Origin: Thermomicrobiales bacterium | Lineage (GTDB): Bacteria; Chloroflexota; Chloroflexia; Thermomicrobiales; UBA6265 | Length of the DNA: 7,708 bases | Direction: 5' to 3' | NCBI GenBank assembly: GCA_025928535.1 | Contig: JAICJJ010000112.1 | Span: 1 to 7,708, forward strand | Shown: one piece after another, positions 1 through 5,779 of the stretch | Numbering within the stretch: the stretch's first letter is position 1 | Layout: every line of letters starts with the position of its first letter | The notes under the pieces: generated by a model | The model's database searches: none | The model's input: the letters and a program-made list of their open reading frames with translations, nothing else | What the model was told of the DNA's origin: nothing | Program-made: the position numbers and the translations under genes

Positions 1-48
1 CAGCGGCAGGTCGCCGTCATCGATCTGCGTGACCCGGAGGCGGTGTAA
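1..48 (+). CDS. C-terminal end of an unidentified protein (partial)
   Basis: Frame 1 is open from the first base and closes with TAA at 46-48, giving a 15-residue tail that ends VAVIDLRDPEAV. Thirteen of the 15 codons end in G or C, which matches the real genes of this window and supports coding rather than chance. The tail reads like the closing beta strand of a folded domain, but it is too short to assign a family. The rest of the gene lies outside the window. It runs in the same direction as the prenyl synthase, about 190 nt upstream of it, with repeat DNA between, so a shared operon is not obvious. Confidence 0.5.
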   Translation, partial: QRQVAVIDLRDPEAV

Positions 49-102
49 CGGATGTCCCCGCACACCGGTAACGCATCTCCCCGGTCTGAACACGGCGTCG
101 GA

Positions 103-174
103 ATGACGAGGTGGGGTGGAACGTCGCGGCGCGACTCTCAACTCGCCAACTCCCCGACTTCCCGACTTCCCGAC
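103..174 (+). repeat. Interspersed repeat, copy 1: ATGACGA motif followed by octamer array
   Basis: The motif ATGACGA (103-109) precedes three tandem 8-bp units, TCCCCGAC (151-158) and TTCCCGAC twice (159-166, 167-174), with degenerate units just before them. The same order, ATGACGA then TYCYCGAC units, recurs at 1538-1582 and 7572-7659. The 190-nt gap between the upstream stop and the prenyl synthase start consists mostly of this repeat and shows no gene of its own; frames that read through it give only low-complexity LPDFPT-type peptide. Confidence 0.75.
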
Positions 175-194
175 TCGTCCCAACCGGGTACACT
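167..194 (+). promoter_or_regulatory. Possible promoter for the prenyl synthase
   Basis: TACACT at 189-194 resembles a -10 hexamer. TTCCCG at 167-172 sits 16 nt upstream and could act as a weak -35. The proposed -35 lies inside the last octamer of the repeat array. The match to sigma-70 consensus is poor at -35, so this is a suggestion only. Confidence 0.25.
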
Positions 195-241
195 CGCCGG
201 GTGGGAAAGCGCGCCGATGGACGACGCGCGGCGGAGCGACC

Positions 242-1321
242 ATGCCAGGCACGCCAACGACATTGCGGCCCGAGCGGGCGGCCGGAGCGCCGGATGGGGC
301 GCTCGACGCCTTGATCGAGCCCTATCTGCGCGAAGCGGTCGCGGCGCTCGACGGATCGGCGCCGCTCCTGGCCGGCATGGCCCGCTACCATCTCGGCGAA
401 GTCGATGCCGCGCTCGCGCCGACGCCGCCGGGGGCGGTCGATCGGGGCAAACGAATCCGGCCGGCGGTCGCGCTGCTCTGCGCCGGCGCCGCGGGGGGCG
501 ATCCCGCCGTCGCCGCGCCGCTTGGGGCGGCGATCGAGTTGCTGCACAACTTCACGCTGATTCACGATGACGTGCAGGACGAAAGCCCAACCCGGCGCCA
601 TCGTCCGACCGTCTGGAGCCTGTGGGGCGTCGGGCAGGCGATCAACGCAGGCGACGCGCTCTTTGCCGCCGCGCACCTGCCGCTCTACCGGCTGATCGAC
701 GCGGGCGCCGACCCGACGATCACGTTGCGCGTGCTCGAAGGCTTCGATCGGATGACGATCGCCATCGTCACCGGCCAGACGCTCGACCTCGGCTTCGAAG
801 GACGCGCCGACGTCATGCCCGCCGACTATCTCGACATGATCGACGGCAAGACCGCGGCCATCGTCCGCTTCGCCGCCTGGGCCGGTTCATTGCTCGGCGG
901 CGCCGACGAAGCGACGGCCGGACGCTTCGCCGTCTTTGGCCGCGCCCTCGGCCTCGGCTTCCAGGTGCAGGACGATCTGCTCGGCGTCTGGGGCGCGACT
1001 TCCCAGACGGGCAAGGCCCCGGCCGACGACATCCGCCGCCGCAAGCAGAGCCTGCCGATCCTGCTGCTGCGGGAGCGAAGCGACGCGACGACCCGAGCGG
1101 AACTCGACGCCCGCTTCGCAGCGCCGGCGATCGACGAAGCGGGCGTGGCGCGGGTGCTCGACCTGCTGGCCCAGGCGGACATCCGCCCGGCGGTCGAAGC
1201 CCAGGTTGCGGCGTTGCACGACGAGGCGCGGGCGGCGCTGCTCGCCGCGGCGCCCGCCGCCACGCCGTGGCGCGCCCGCCTGCTGGCGCTGGTCGAGCGC
1301 ATGGCCGTCCGGTCGGGATGA
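242..1321 (+). CDS. Polyprenyl (GGPP-type) diphosphate synthase
   Basis: A trans-prenyltransferase of the isoprenoid pathway, condensing IPP with allylic diphosphates in the cytoplasm; the product would feed carotenoids, menaquinone side chains or lipid carriers. The 359-residue length is normal. GKRIRP (69-74) is the IPP/diphosphate-binding segment. The first Asp-rich motif is DDVQD (109-113), without the two-residue insertion of typical bacterial FPP synthases. Phe104 stands five residues before it, the position shown in Sulfolobus GGPP synthase to stop the chain at C20. The second motif is DDLLG (244-248), with Gly in place of the last Asp, as I recall for actinobacterial-type enzymes; GK and DDIRRRK (257-268) follow. 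The ATG at 242 is chosen because GGAG lies at 232-235 and the 42 extra codons upstream are repeat-derived. C20 or longer is likely; exact chain length is inferred. Confidence 0.93.
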   Translation: MPGTPTTLRPERAAGAPDGALDALIEPYLREAVAALDGSAPLLAGMARYHLGEVDAALAPTPPGAVDRGKRIRPAVALLCAGAAGGDPAVAAPLGAAIELLHNFTLIHDDVQDESPTRRHRPTVWSLWGVGQAINAGDALFAAAHLPLYRLIDAGADPTITLRVLEGFDRMTIAIVTGQTLDLGFEGRADVMPADYLDMIDGKTAAIVRFAAWAGSLLGGADEATAGRFAVFGRALGLGFQVQDDLLGVWGATSQTGKAPADDIRRRKQSLPILLLRERSDATTRAELDARFAAPAIDEAGVARVLDLLAQADIRPAVEAQVAALHDEARAALLAAAPAATPWRARLLALVERMAVRSG

Positions 1322-1428
1322 CCGAGGGTCGGGGGCAGGAGCGAGAACGAAGGCGAGGAGGCAACGTGTGGCGACCTGTACGACATTCCGGGGGCCGGGC
1401 CCTTGAGCCACGAACGGATGTGCCGGGA

Positions 1429-1544
1429 TCGTCATCCTGAGTGGTCATGCCGCAGGCGGCGCCACCACGGCATGAACAACGGAGTTTTTCACGGCAGCCG
1501 CAGCGAAGGATCTCGCTCTCCGAGTCCGCGGCTCAGGATGACGA
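1429..1544. repeat. MITE-like element with 13-bp terminal inverted repeats
   Basis: TCGTCATCCTGAG at 1429-1441 is the exact reverse complement of CTCAGGATGACGA at 1532-1544, bounding a 116-bp segment. Inside it, GCCGCAGCGAAGGATCTCG is the strand-reversed counterpart of the hairpin arm in the right-hand repeat near 7550. The ends resemble the GTCATCCTGAG...GAAGGATCT intergenic repeats I recall as widespread in Chloroflexota and other phyla. No transposase is encoded, so it would be non-autonomous or moved by a REP-type process. It occupies most of the 280-nt gap between the prenyl synthase and the phosphoribosyltransferase; 1322-1428 shows nothing I can name. Confidence 0.75.
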
Positions 1545-1550
1545 CTCCAC

Positions 1551-1582
1551 TCCCCGACTCCCCGACTCCCCGACTCCCCGAC
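1551..1582 (+). repeat. Octamer tandem array, copy 2 (four perfect units)
   Basis: Four exact head-to-tail copies of TCCCCGAC, starting 6 nt after the inverted-repeat element and ending 6 nt before the Shine-Dalgarno sequence of the next gene. Identical units suggest recent expansion or selection. There is no spacer, so this is a simple tandem repeat and not a CRISPR array. Confidence 0.9.
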
Positions 1583-1588
1583 TTCGTC

Positions 1589-1597
1589 AAGGAGGTG
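1589..1597 (+). promoter_or_regulatory. Strong Shine-Dalgarno site fixing a GTG start
   Basis: AAGGAGGTG is a near-complete anti-16S complement. Its GGAGG core ends 6 nt before the GTG at 1602, which decides the start of the phosphoribosyltransferase-like gene. Confidence 0.85.
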
Positions 1598-1601
1598 TTC
1601 G

Positions 1602-2177
1602 GTGGCGAACCTCGAAGGGAACATTCTCGAGAGCCTCAAAAATGACCGGCTCATTCGGGAAGGGCATATCGCCTACAGTTCGGGCCGGCACAGCGCGGCG
1701 CTGCTCGATACCGACCATCTGACCACCAATCCGGTCGCGGTCGGGCACATGAGTTACGCCATCGCCAAGCATTTTTTCACCGACCACATCCAGACCGTGG
1801 CCTCGCCGTCGCTCGAAGGCGCCGCGCTCGCGATCTGGGTGGGCCACTTTCTCGACCCGGTGGCCCGCGTCGTGCCGGCCGCGATGACGGCCGATGGCCC
1901 CGCCGTGCCGCGGCAATTGGACGATCTGATCGTCGACCGCCGGGTGATCCTGATCGACGATCTGATCGTCAGCGGCGATCTGATCCGGCCGTTGTTGCAG
2001 AGCGTCGAAGCCCACGGCGGCGAGGTGATCGGCATCGCCGCCCTCTGGAACGTCGGTGAGCCTGAACTCGCCGGGCATCCGGTGTTCGGCTTGTTGAACA
2101 CGGTCTACGACGTCTGGCCGCAAGCCGACTGCCCGCTCTGCGCCACCGGCGAGCCGGCGATCGACGCCGGATATTGA
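1602..2177 (+). CDS. Orotate phosphoribosyltransferase-like protein (PRTase fold)
   Basis: A 191-residue type I phosphoribosyltransferase-fold protein related to PyrE, which joins orotate and PRPP in pyrimidine synthesis. The N-terminal segment GHIAYSSGRHS (21-31) is the orotate-enzyme hood motif. VILIDDLIVSGDL (115-127) is the PRPP loop: the acidic pair D119-D120 is present, but the usual TTG(G/K)(S/T) is replaced by IVSGDL. The stretch where active enzymes carry catalytic basic residues reads MTADGPAVPRQ (95-105), without the expected lysines. The C-terminus has CPLC (177-180), which I recall from the Thermus-type PyrE group, possibly structural or metal-binding. The start is GTG 1602. It may be a divergent orotate enzyme, a salvage enzyme or a regulatory PRTase; the fold is secure, the substrate is not. 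Confidence 0.82.
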   Translation: MANLEGNILESLKNDRLIREGHIAYSSGRHSAALLDTDHLTTNPVAVGHMSYAIAKHFFTDHIQTVASPSLEGAALAIWVGHFLDPVARVVPAAMTADGPAVPRQLDDLIVDRRVILIDDLIVSGDLIRPLLQSVEAHGGEVIGIAALWNVGEPELAGHPVFGLLNTVYDVWPQADCPLCATGEPAIDAGY

Positions 2178-2222
2178 TGAGACAGGGCCTGACGCGCTGG
2201 CAGGAATCGTCGGTCGGCCGTT

Positions 2223-2243
2223 GCATCGATCGACGCGCGATGC
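2223..2243. terminator. Possible hairpin between convergent genes
   Basis: GCATCG (2223-2228) pairs with CGATGC (2238-2243) across a 9-nt loop in the 74-nt gap between the convergent phosphoribosyltransferase-like and membrane-protein genes. There is no T-tract on either side, so intrinsic termination is only a guess from position. Confidence 0.3.
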
Positions 2244-2251
2244 GGACTCCG

Positions 2252-2656
2252 TCACGTCTGTTTCGCCCGCGCGATCATCGCCGCGAGCCCGATCGCGACG
2301 AGCAACGCGAGCGCCGGCGCATCCGTGCCATGCCCGCCGAGACGGCTGTCGATGACGTGCGAAACGACGTGGATTGTCGTGCCGACGACGGAGCCGCCCA
2401 ACGCCACCATGACGGCATCGGACCAGAGCAGCGCGAGCAGCAGCGTGGCGCCGATGCCGATCTGGAACGCCCCGATATCGTGCAGCAAATGGAGGTTGAA
2501 TGGGAACGCTACGAACGCGGCAAATGATTCCGGCGCGAAAAACGCCCAGACGCCAAACACGCCGTAGAAAAGCCCCGCGACCAGCAGGTCTGCCCTGACG
2601 ACGGGAGAAATAGACGGCCGGGCAAAACTCGATCGACGAACGACAGGTTCGGTCAC
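2252..2656 (-). CDS. Small four-helix integral membrane protein, unknown function
   Basis: A 134-residue hydrophobic protein. Predicted membrane segments fall near 22-41, 63-78, 80-101 and 113-129. The N-terminus (residues 1-21) is basic and probably cytoplasmic. The conserved-looking core runs HLLHDIGAFQIGIGA (56-70) and then TTIHVVSHVID (93-103). Such His/Asp-bearing helices recall uncharacterised actinobacterial and Chloroflexota membrane proteins, some grouped with DoxX- or DUF4345-like families, but I cannot assign one. The start is GTG at 2656 (complement), preceded by TTGGAG about 9 nt upstream. It converges on the phosphoribosyltransferase-like gene and lies 278 nt from the kinase gene upstream on the same strand, so it is probably transcribed separately. 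Codon bias fits the window. Confidence 0.75.
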   Translation of the reverse strand: MTEPVVRRSSFARPSISPVVRADLLVAGLFYGVFGVWAFFAPESFAAFVAFPFNLHLLHDIGAFQIGIGATLLLALLWSDAVMVALGGSVVGTTIHVVSHVIDSRLGGHGTDAPALALLVAIGLAAMIARAKQT

Positions 2657-2760
2657 GCGTTCACTCCAATGTTGATTCGGTCGCGGTGCATTTCGTCCGC
2701 GCTTGTTGTCTCCAGGCAGACGGTGCGCTCGTCGACTGTGCGGCGATGTCGCTCATGCCC

Positions 2761-2807
2761 CGATCTTCGTCCCTCCGCGAGGGTCCGCCAGAGAGGAGAC
2801 GAAATCG
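2761..2807. other. Structured inverted repeat in the gap upstream of the membrane protein
   Basis: CGATCTTCGTC (2761-2771) is mirrored by GACGAAATCG (2798-2807) with one bulged base. Nested inside is a tight hairpin, CCCTC-CGC-GAGGG (2771-2783). The fold is possible on either strand. In the minus sense it would sit in the 5' leader of the membrane-protein gene, about 105 nt before its start. No known riboswitch class is recognised. The rest of 2657-2760 shows no gene; an open frame there on the minus strand (2653-2856) has no ribosome binding site or recognisable content. Confidence 0.4.
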
Positions 2808-2834
2808 TCGCTCCGGGCGTGACAGCATCGCGCG

Positions 2835-2930
2835 CCGGCGCCAGGGCGAGGGGCACACATTAACGTGTTGCACACGCGGCGCCGGTAGGGGCGAGCCCCG
2901 CCGGGTCGATCGCCCGGCCGACGCGGCTGG
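2835..2930. repeat. GC-rich hairpin block after the histidine kinase gene
   Basis: Three stacked inverted repeats follow the kinase stop on the minus strand: CCGGG/CCCGG (2901-2917), GGGGC-GA-GCCCC (about 2888-2899), and the 8-bp pair CCGGCGCC (2835-2842) with GGCGCCGG (2878-2885). The loop of the last pair holds an AT-rich patch, ACACATTAACGTGT. The GGTAGGGGCGAGCCCC core resembles a GGGGCGA...GCCCCTAC intergenic repeat that I recall from Chloroflexota. It may serve as a terminator for the kinase operon, though no T-tract is present. Confidence 0.5.
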
Positions 2931-2934
2931 GACG

Positions 2935-4302
2935 TTAGCGCGGCTCGGCGATCTGCTCGACCGACGACCGGCTCGCGGCTTCCGCGAGCGCCGGAGCCGC
3001 CGCGAGGGGCAGCGTGAACCAGAATTCCGTGCCGTGGCCCGGCTGGCTGGTCAGGCCGATCCGGCCGCCCGCTTCCTGAACGATGGTGCGCGCGATCGGC
3101 AGCCCCAACCCGACCCCGCCGGTCGCGCGGGAACGCGCCGCGTCCGACCGGAAAAATCGCTCGAAGACGCGTTCCTGATCTTCCGGAGCAATGCCGACCC
3201 CGGTGTCGCGCACCCGCACGGTCGCCCGCCCCTCGGCGGAGCCGGCGCGGACGGCGATGCTCCCGCCGGCGGGGGTGTAGCGAATCGCGTTGTCGATCAG
3301 AATCCGCACCACCCGCCGCATCTGGTCGGCGTCGCCGCGGACCGGCAGGGCGCCCGCGGCGTCGACCGTCAACGTCAAGCCGGCTTTTTCGGCGAGACCG
3401 CGCATCGGCTCGGTGGCGCCACGGACGATGGCCGCGAGATCGAGTTGCTCCTGCCCTCGCCGCGCGGCGCCGGCATCGACGCGGGCCAGGAAGAGCAAAT
3501 CATCGACCAGCCGGCTCATCTGATCAATTTCGCCGATGACGCTCTCCAGTTCGTCGCGCACCTCGGACTTGGGCGGCAAGAGCCGCTGGGCCAGTTCGGT
3601 GTTGGCCCGGATCACCGCCAGCGGCGTCCGCAATTCGTGCGAGGCGTCGGCGACGAAGGCACGCTGCCGGCCGAACGCCGTCCGAATCGGCCGCATCGCT
3701 CGCCCCGCGAGGAAGAGGCCGGCGGGCACGGCGATCAGGATGCCGAGGCCGACCGTCGCCACGCTGGCCCAGGCGATCAGCCGCAGTTGATTGGTCACTT
3801 GCTGGGTGCCGCGGGCGACCTGCACCACGCCGACGAGCCGGTCGCCGACGCGAATCGGCAAGGTGACCACGCGCAACGGCACGCCGTCGATCGTGGCCGC
3901 CCGGGCGTCGGAAGCGCCGTCCAGCGCCGCATGCACGCCCGAAGCAGACGGCAGGTCGGGGTAAAAGACGTCACGCGTGGCCTGCAAGGTCTGACCCTGA
4001 TTGTCGAGGATGTAGACGAGGGTGTCGCCGCCTTCGAGGAGTTCGTCGCCGACGTGGCGATCGGTCCCATCGCGGCGTTCGGCCTGATTCGCGGCGGTGA
4101 CCAGCGCCGGATGGCGCCCGGTCGCGAGATCGGACGCCCAGCGATCGGCGAGGGTGACCGCCCGATCGGCCAATTCCCGGTCGAGTTCGCGCGTCAACGT
4201 CTGCCGGACGAGCGCGAAGCTCGCCGTGGTGACGAGGGCGATGATCCCGACCACGACCAGCGCGTTCAGCAGCGCCAGCCGGCGGCCGACCGACGCGAAC
4301 AT
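2935..4302 (-). CDS. Sensor histidine kinase (two-component system), no HAMP domain
   Basis: A 455-residue membrane kinase, partner of the response regulator just upstream. TM1 is at about 9-32, an extracytoplasmic sensor region at 33-176 (its second half, with VYILDNQGQTL at 96-106, looks PAS/Cache-like), and TM2 at about 177-200. The H-box ASHELRTPL places the phosphorylated His at 222. The N-box is ILIDNAIRYTP (334-344, Asn338), the G1 box DTGVG (366-370), the F-box FERFF (380-384) and the G2 box GGVGLGLPIA (395-404). All catalytic motifs are intact. Only about 18 residues (RAMRPI...FVAD) separate TM2 from the H-box region, so the usual 50-residue HAMP relay is absent. The ATG start follows the regulator's TGA by 1 nt, implying translational coupling. 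The signal is unknown; the His-rich secreted proteins upstream suggest metal, pH or envelope stress as a guess. Confidence 0.95.
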   Translation of the reverse strand: MFASVGRRLALLNALVVVGIIALVTTASFALVRQTLTRELDRELADRAVTLADRWASDLATGRHPALVTAANQAERRDGTDRHVGDELLEGGDTLVYILDNQGQTLQATRDVFYPDLPSASGVHAALDGASDARAATIDGVPLRVVTLPIRVGDRLVGVVQVARGTQQVTNQLRLIAWASVATVGLGILIAVPAGLFLAGRAMRPIRTAFGRQRAFVADASHELRTPLAVIRANTELAQRLLPPKSEVRDELESVIGEIDQMSRLVDDLLFLARVDAGAARRGQEQLDLAAIVRGATEPMRGLAEKAGLTLTVDAAGALPVRGDADQMRRVVRILIDNAIRYTPAGGSIAVRAGSAEGRATVRVRDTGVGIAPEDQERVFERFFRSDAARSRATGGVGLGLPIARTIVQEAGGRIGLTSQPGHGTEFWFTLPLAAAPALAEAASRSSVEQIAEPR

Positions 4303-4303
4303 C

Positions 4304-5029
4304 TCACGGTTCTCCCGAAAAGATATAGCCGACGCCGCGCACCGTGCGGATCAACGACGCGCCGGGCGCGTCGAGTTTGCGCCGGAGGTAGTGAATGTAG
4401 AGTTCGACGACGTTGCCCGATGGATCGGCGTCGTAGCCCCAGACCCGCTCGAGAAGATCGTCGCGGCTGAGGATGCGTCCCCGATTGCGGATGAACGTCT
4501 CGAGCATGGCCCACTCGCGAGGGCTCAACTCGATGCGCTGCCCCGCCCGCTCGACCGTTCGGCCCGCGAGGTCGATCGTCAGATCGCCGACGGCGATCAC
4601 GTCAGGCAACATCGGGCGTTCGACGCGGCGGGCCAGCGCCCGGATGCGCGCCAGCAATTCTTCGAAGGCGAACGGTTTGCCGAGATAGTCGTCCGCGCCG
4701 GCGTTGAGCCCTTCGACTCGCTCCGGCAAATCGCCGAGCGCCGTCAGCATCAACACGGGCACGCTTTGCTGTTCGGCGCGCAATTCGCGGATGACCGCCA
4801 CGCCATCCCGTTTCGGCAAGAGGCGATCGAGAATCACGACGTCGTGCGCGCCGGCGAGGGCAAGTTCGAGACCGTGCTCCCCATCGTAGGCGACATCGAC
4901 CTCCATCCGCTCCTGGCCAAGCACCCGGGCGATGATGGAAGCGAGTTTGACATCGTCTTCGACGAGGAGGATGCGCATGGACTGTCCGTCGTTGCTGGGC
5001 GCGGCGGCCGGCGTTCGTTCCATCAGCAT
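4304..5029 (-). CDS. OmpR/PhoB-family response regulator
   Basis: A DNA-binding two-component regulator of 241 residues. The receiver domain (18-134) carries the acidic pocket VEDD (23-26), phosphoacceptor Asp68 in VVILDRLLP, Thr96 and Lys118 in GKPF. The winged-helix effector domain (146-238) shows the OmpR signatures LSPREWAMLE (168-177), DLLERVWGY (191-199) and the recognition helix VVELYIHYLRRKL (207-219), ending IRTVRGVGYIF. The first ATG (5029) has GAGG about 10 nt upstream. The alternative ATG at 4978 gives the canonical MRILLVEDD opening but has only a weak GGACAG before it. It precedes the kinase gene by 1 nt and lies 103 nt downstream of a His-rich gene on the same strand, with a hairpin in between. 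Confidence 0.95.
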   Translation of the reverse strand: MLMERTPAAAPSNDGQSMRILLVEDDVKLASIIARVLGQERMEVDVAYDGEHGLELALAGAHDVVILDRLLPKRDGVAVIRELRAEQQSVPVLMLTALGDLPERVEGLNAGADDYLGKPFAFEELLARIRALARRVERPMLPDVIAVGDLTIDLAGRTVERAGQRIELSPREWAMLETFIRNRGRILSRDDLLERVWGYDADPSGNVVELYIHYLRRKLDAPGASLIRTVRGVGYIFSGEP

Positions 5030-5069
5030 GATGCCGCATCCTCAATTCGGCGGCCAGTGGACGCGACGA

Positions 5070-5102
5070 CGCCCCGCCCTCCCCTGCCGGGAGAACGGGG
5101 CG
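5070..5102 (-). terminator. GC-rich hairpin between His-rich gene and regulator
   Basis: CGCCCCG (5070-5076) pairs with CGGGGCG (5096-5102); inside it TCCC (5080-5083) pairs with GGGA (5089-5092). It begins about 30 nt after the stop of the His-rich gene on the minus strand. It lacks a T-tract and resembles the CCC-GCC-CTCCC...GGGAG intergenic repeats that I recall from many GC-rich genomes. It could end or attenuate transcription between the His-rich gene and the two-component operon. Confidence 0.45.
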
Positions 5103-5132
5103 CCTCGCGCGCCTCAGACCCGCGTGGCCGCG

Positions 5133-5426
5133 CTAGGCGTGGCGCGACGTCTTCGATGCCTTCTGGGAGCGGCGCTGGCCATGCGTGCGAGCATGCCGGG
5201 CATGCCGCGCGTGATGCCGGTGGGCGGCGACGCCGCTGCCATGATGATGCTGGCGCCGCGCGACGTGCTTCGCCGTCGGGTGCGTCTTGGCATGCTTCAC
5301 ATGAGAATGGGCATGCGTATGGGGCTGCGTCGCCGTCGCGCCCGCGACGTTCACGCCGAACGCCGACGCCCCGGTGATGCCGAGCAGCATCGCCAACGCC
5401 AACGCGATCATTCGCAATTTCGTCAT
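5133..5426 (-). CDS. Secreted histidine-rich cationic miniprotein, paralogue A
   Basis: A 97-residue preprotein. MTKLR, a hydrophobic core (6-19) and small residues around ASA (20-22) form a clear signal peptide, with cleavage likely at 22/23 or a little later. The mature part has 17 His, many Arg, Lys, Ala and Thr, and no Asp, Glu or Cys. The core HHHGSGVAAHRHHARH (60-75) is identical to that of paralogue B at 5780-6004. The start is ATG 5426, because AAAGGA lies about 8 nt upstream; a further ATG at 5447 would put that site inside the gene. It lies upstream of the two-component genes on the same strand. Composition suggests metal or proton buffering, like Asr acid-shock protein or His-rich metal chaperones, or a cationic envelope-binding peptide. 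No family is recognised. Confidence 0.78.
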   Translation of the reverse strand: MTKLRMIALALAMLLGITGASAFGVNVAGATATQPHTHAHSHVKHAKTHPTAKHVARRQHHHGSGVAAHRHHARHARHARTHGQRRSQKASKTSRHA

Positions 5427-5455
5427 CTTGGAATCCTTTCCTGACATCCATCCCG

Positions 5456-5530
5456 TTACAGGCCGTGGTCTCGAAAGTCGGCCGCATCAATACCGTAATC
5501 CATCGCGATTAGCGCCACATTTGTCATCAT
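5456..5530 (-). CDS. Possible 24-aa small ORF or leader peptide
   Basis: ATGATG at 5530-5525 opens a 24-residue frame, rich in Asp near its end (DYGIDAADFRDHGL), closing with TAA at 5458-5456. GGGAG sits about 6 nt before the ATG, and the stop is 29 nt from the start of His-rich paralogue A. It could be a leader peptide or chance. A second frame (5487-5636, GTG start, 49 residues) overlaps it and carries a hydrophobic stretch PAPFVVGVGVLL with strong G/C third positions in its first half. The rest of the 350-nt gap between the two His-rich genes shows only GC-rich hairpins. Confidence 0.22.
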   Translation of the reverse strand: MMTNVALIAMDYGIDAADFRDHGL

Positions 5531-5756
5531 CGCATCTCCCGAATCGAATTCGATCCCGATGGACCGTGACGACCGGCTGGCTCGCGAGGAGCACGCCGAC
5601 GCCAACGACAAACGGCGCCGGAACGCCCGTCCACACCTGGCGGGCGCCCCGGCGCCGAGAGGGCTCAGCGCACGTCGGCCGTGCTTGGCGTTTCGCGCGA
5701 TCGAGCGCCGCTTCGCGCGGTCCCGGTCGCCCCGGCGCGCCACGCCGGCCGCGGTC

Positions 5757-5774
5757 GGACGCGAAGCGGCGTCC
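5757..5774 (-). terminator. Hairpin after His-rich paralogue B
   Basis: GGACGC (5757-5762) and GCGTCC (5769-5774) form a 6-bp GC-rich stem with a 6-nt loop, starting 5 nt after the TAA of paralogue B on the minus strand. There is no following T-tract. Position suggests a terminator or an mRNA 3' end stabiliser. Confidence 0.45.
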
Positions 5775-5779
5775 GCGCG

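Noticed and set aside
116..241. N-terminal extension of the prenyl synthase
   Set aside because: The 42 extra residues come from octamer repeat DNA (LPDFPT pattern), and ATG 242 has its own GGAG.
17..676. 219-codon open frame on the minus strand
   Set aside because: It covers the antisense of the prenyl synthase 5' end and repeat DNA, is Arg-rich low complexity, and has no supporting ribosome binding site.
1551..1582. CRISPR array
   Set aside because: The 8-bp units are contiguous with no spacers and there are no cas genes.
1403..1722. Small plus-strand frames through the repeat and into the phosphoribosyltransferase
   Set aside because: They read repeat sequence and overlap the real gene in another frame without a start signal.
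2657..2810. T-box leader
   Set aside because: The minus-strand string TGCACCGCG only partly matches the T-box core, no specifier stem is visible, and the downstream gene is not an amino-acid or aminoacyl-tRNA gene.
2686..4470. 594-codon open frame on the plus strand
   Set aside because: It is the antisense of the histidine kinase gene; GC-rich codon bias opens this frame. The peptide is Arg/Gly/Asp-rich with no domain, and the minus-strand kinase has every catalytic motif.
5023..5490. Frames overlapping the His-rich gene on both strands
   Set aside because: Out-of-frame readings of His/Arg-rich DNA (Met-rich on the plus strand); only the chosen frame has a signal peptide, a ribosome binding site and a paralogue.
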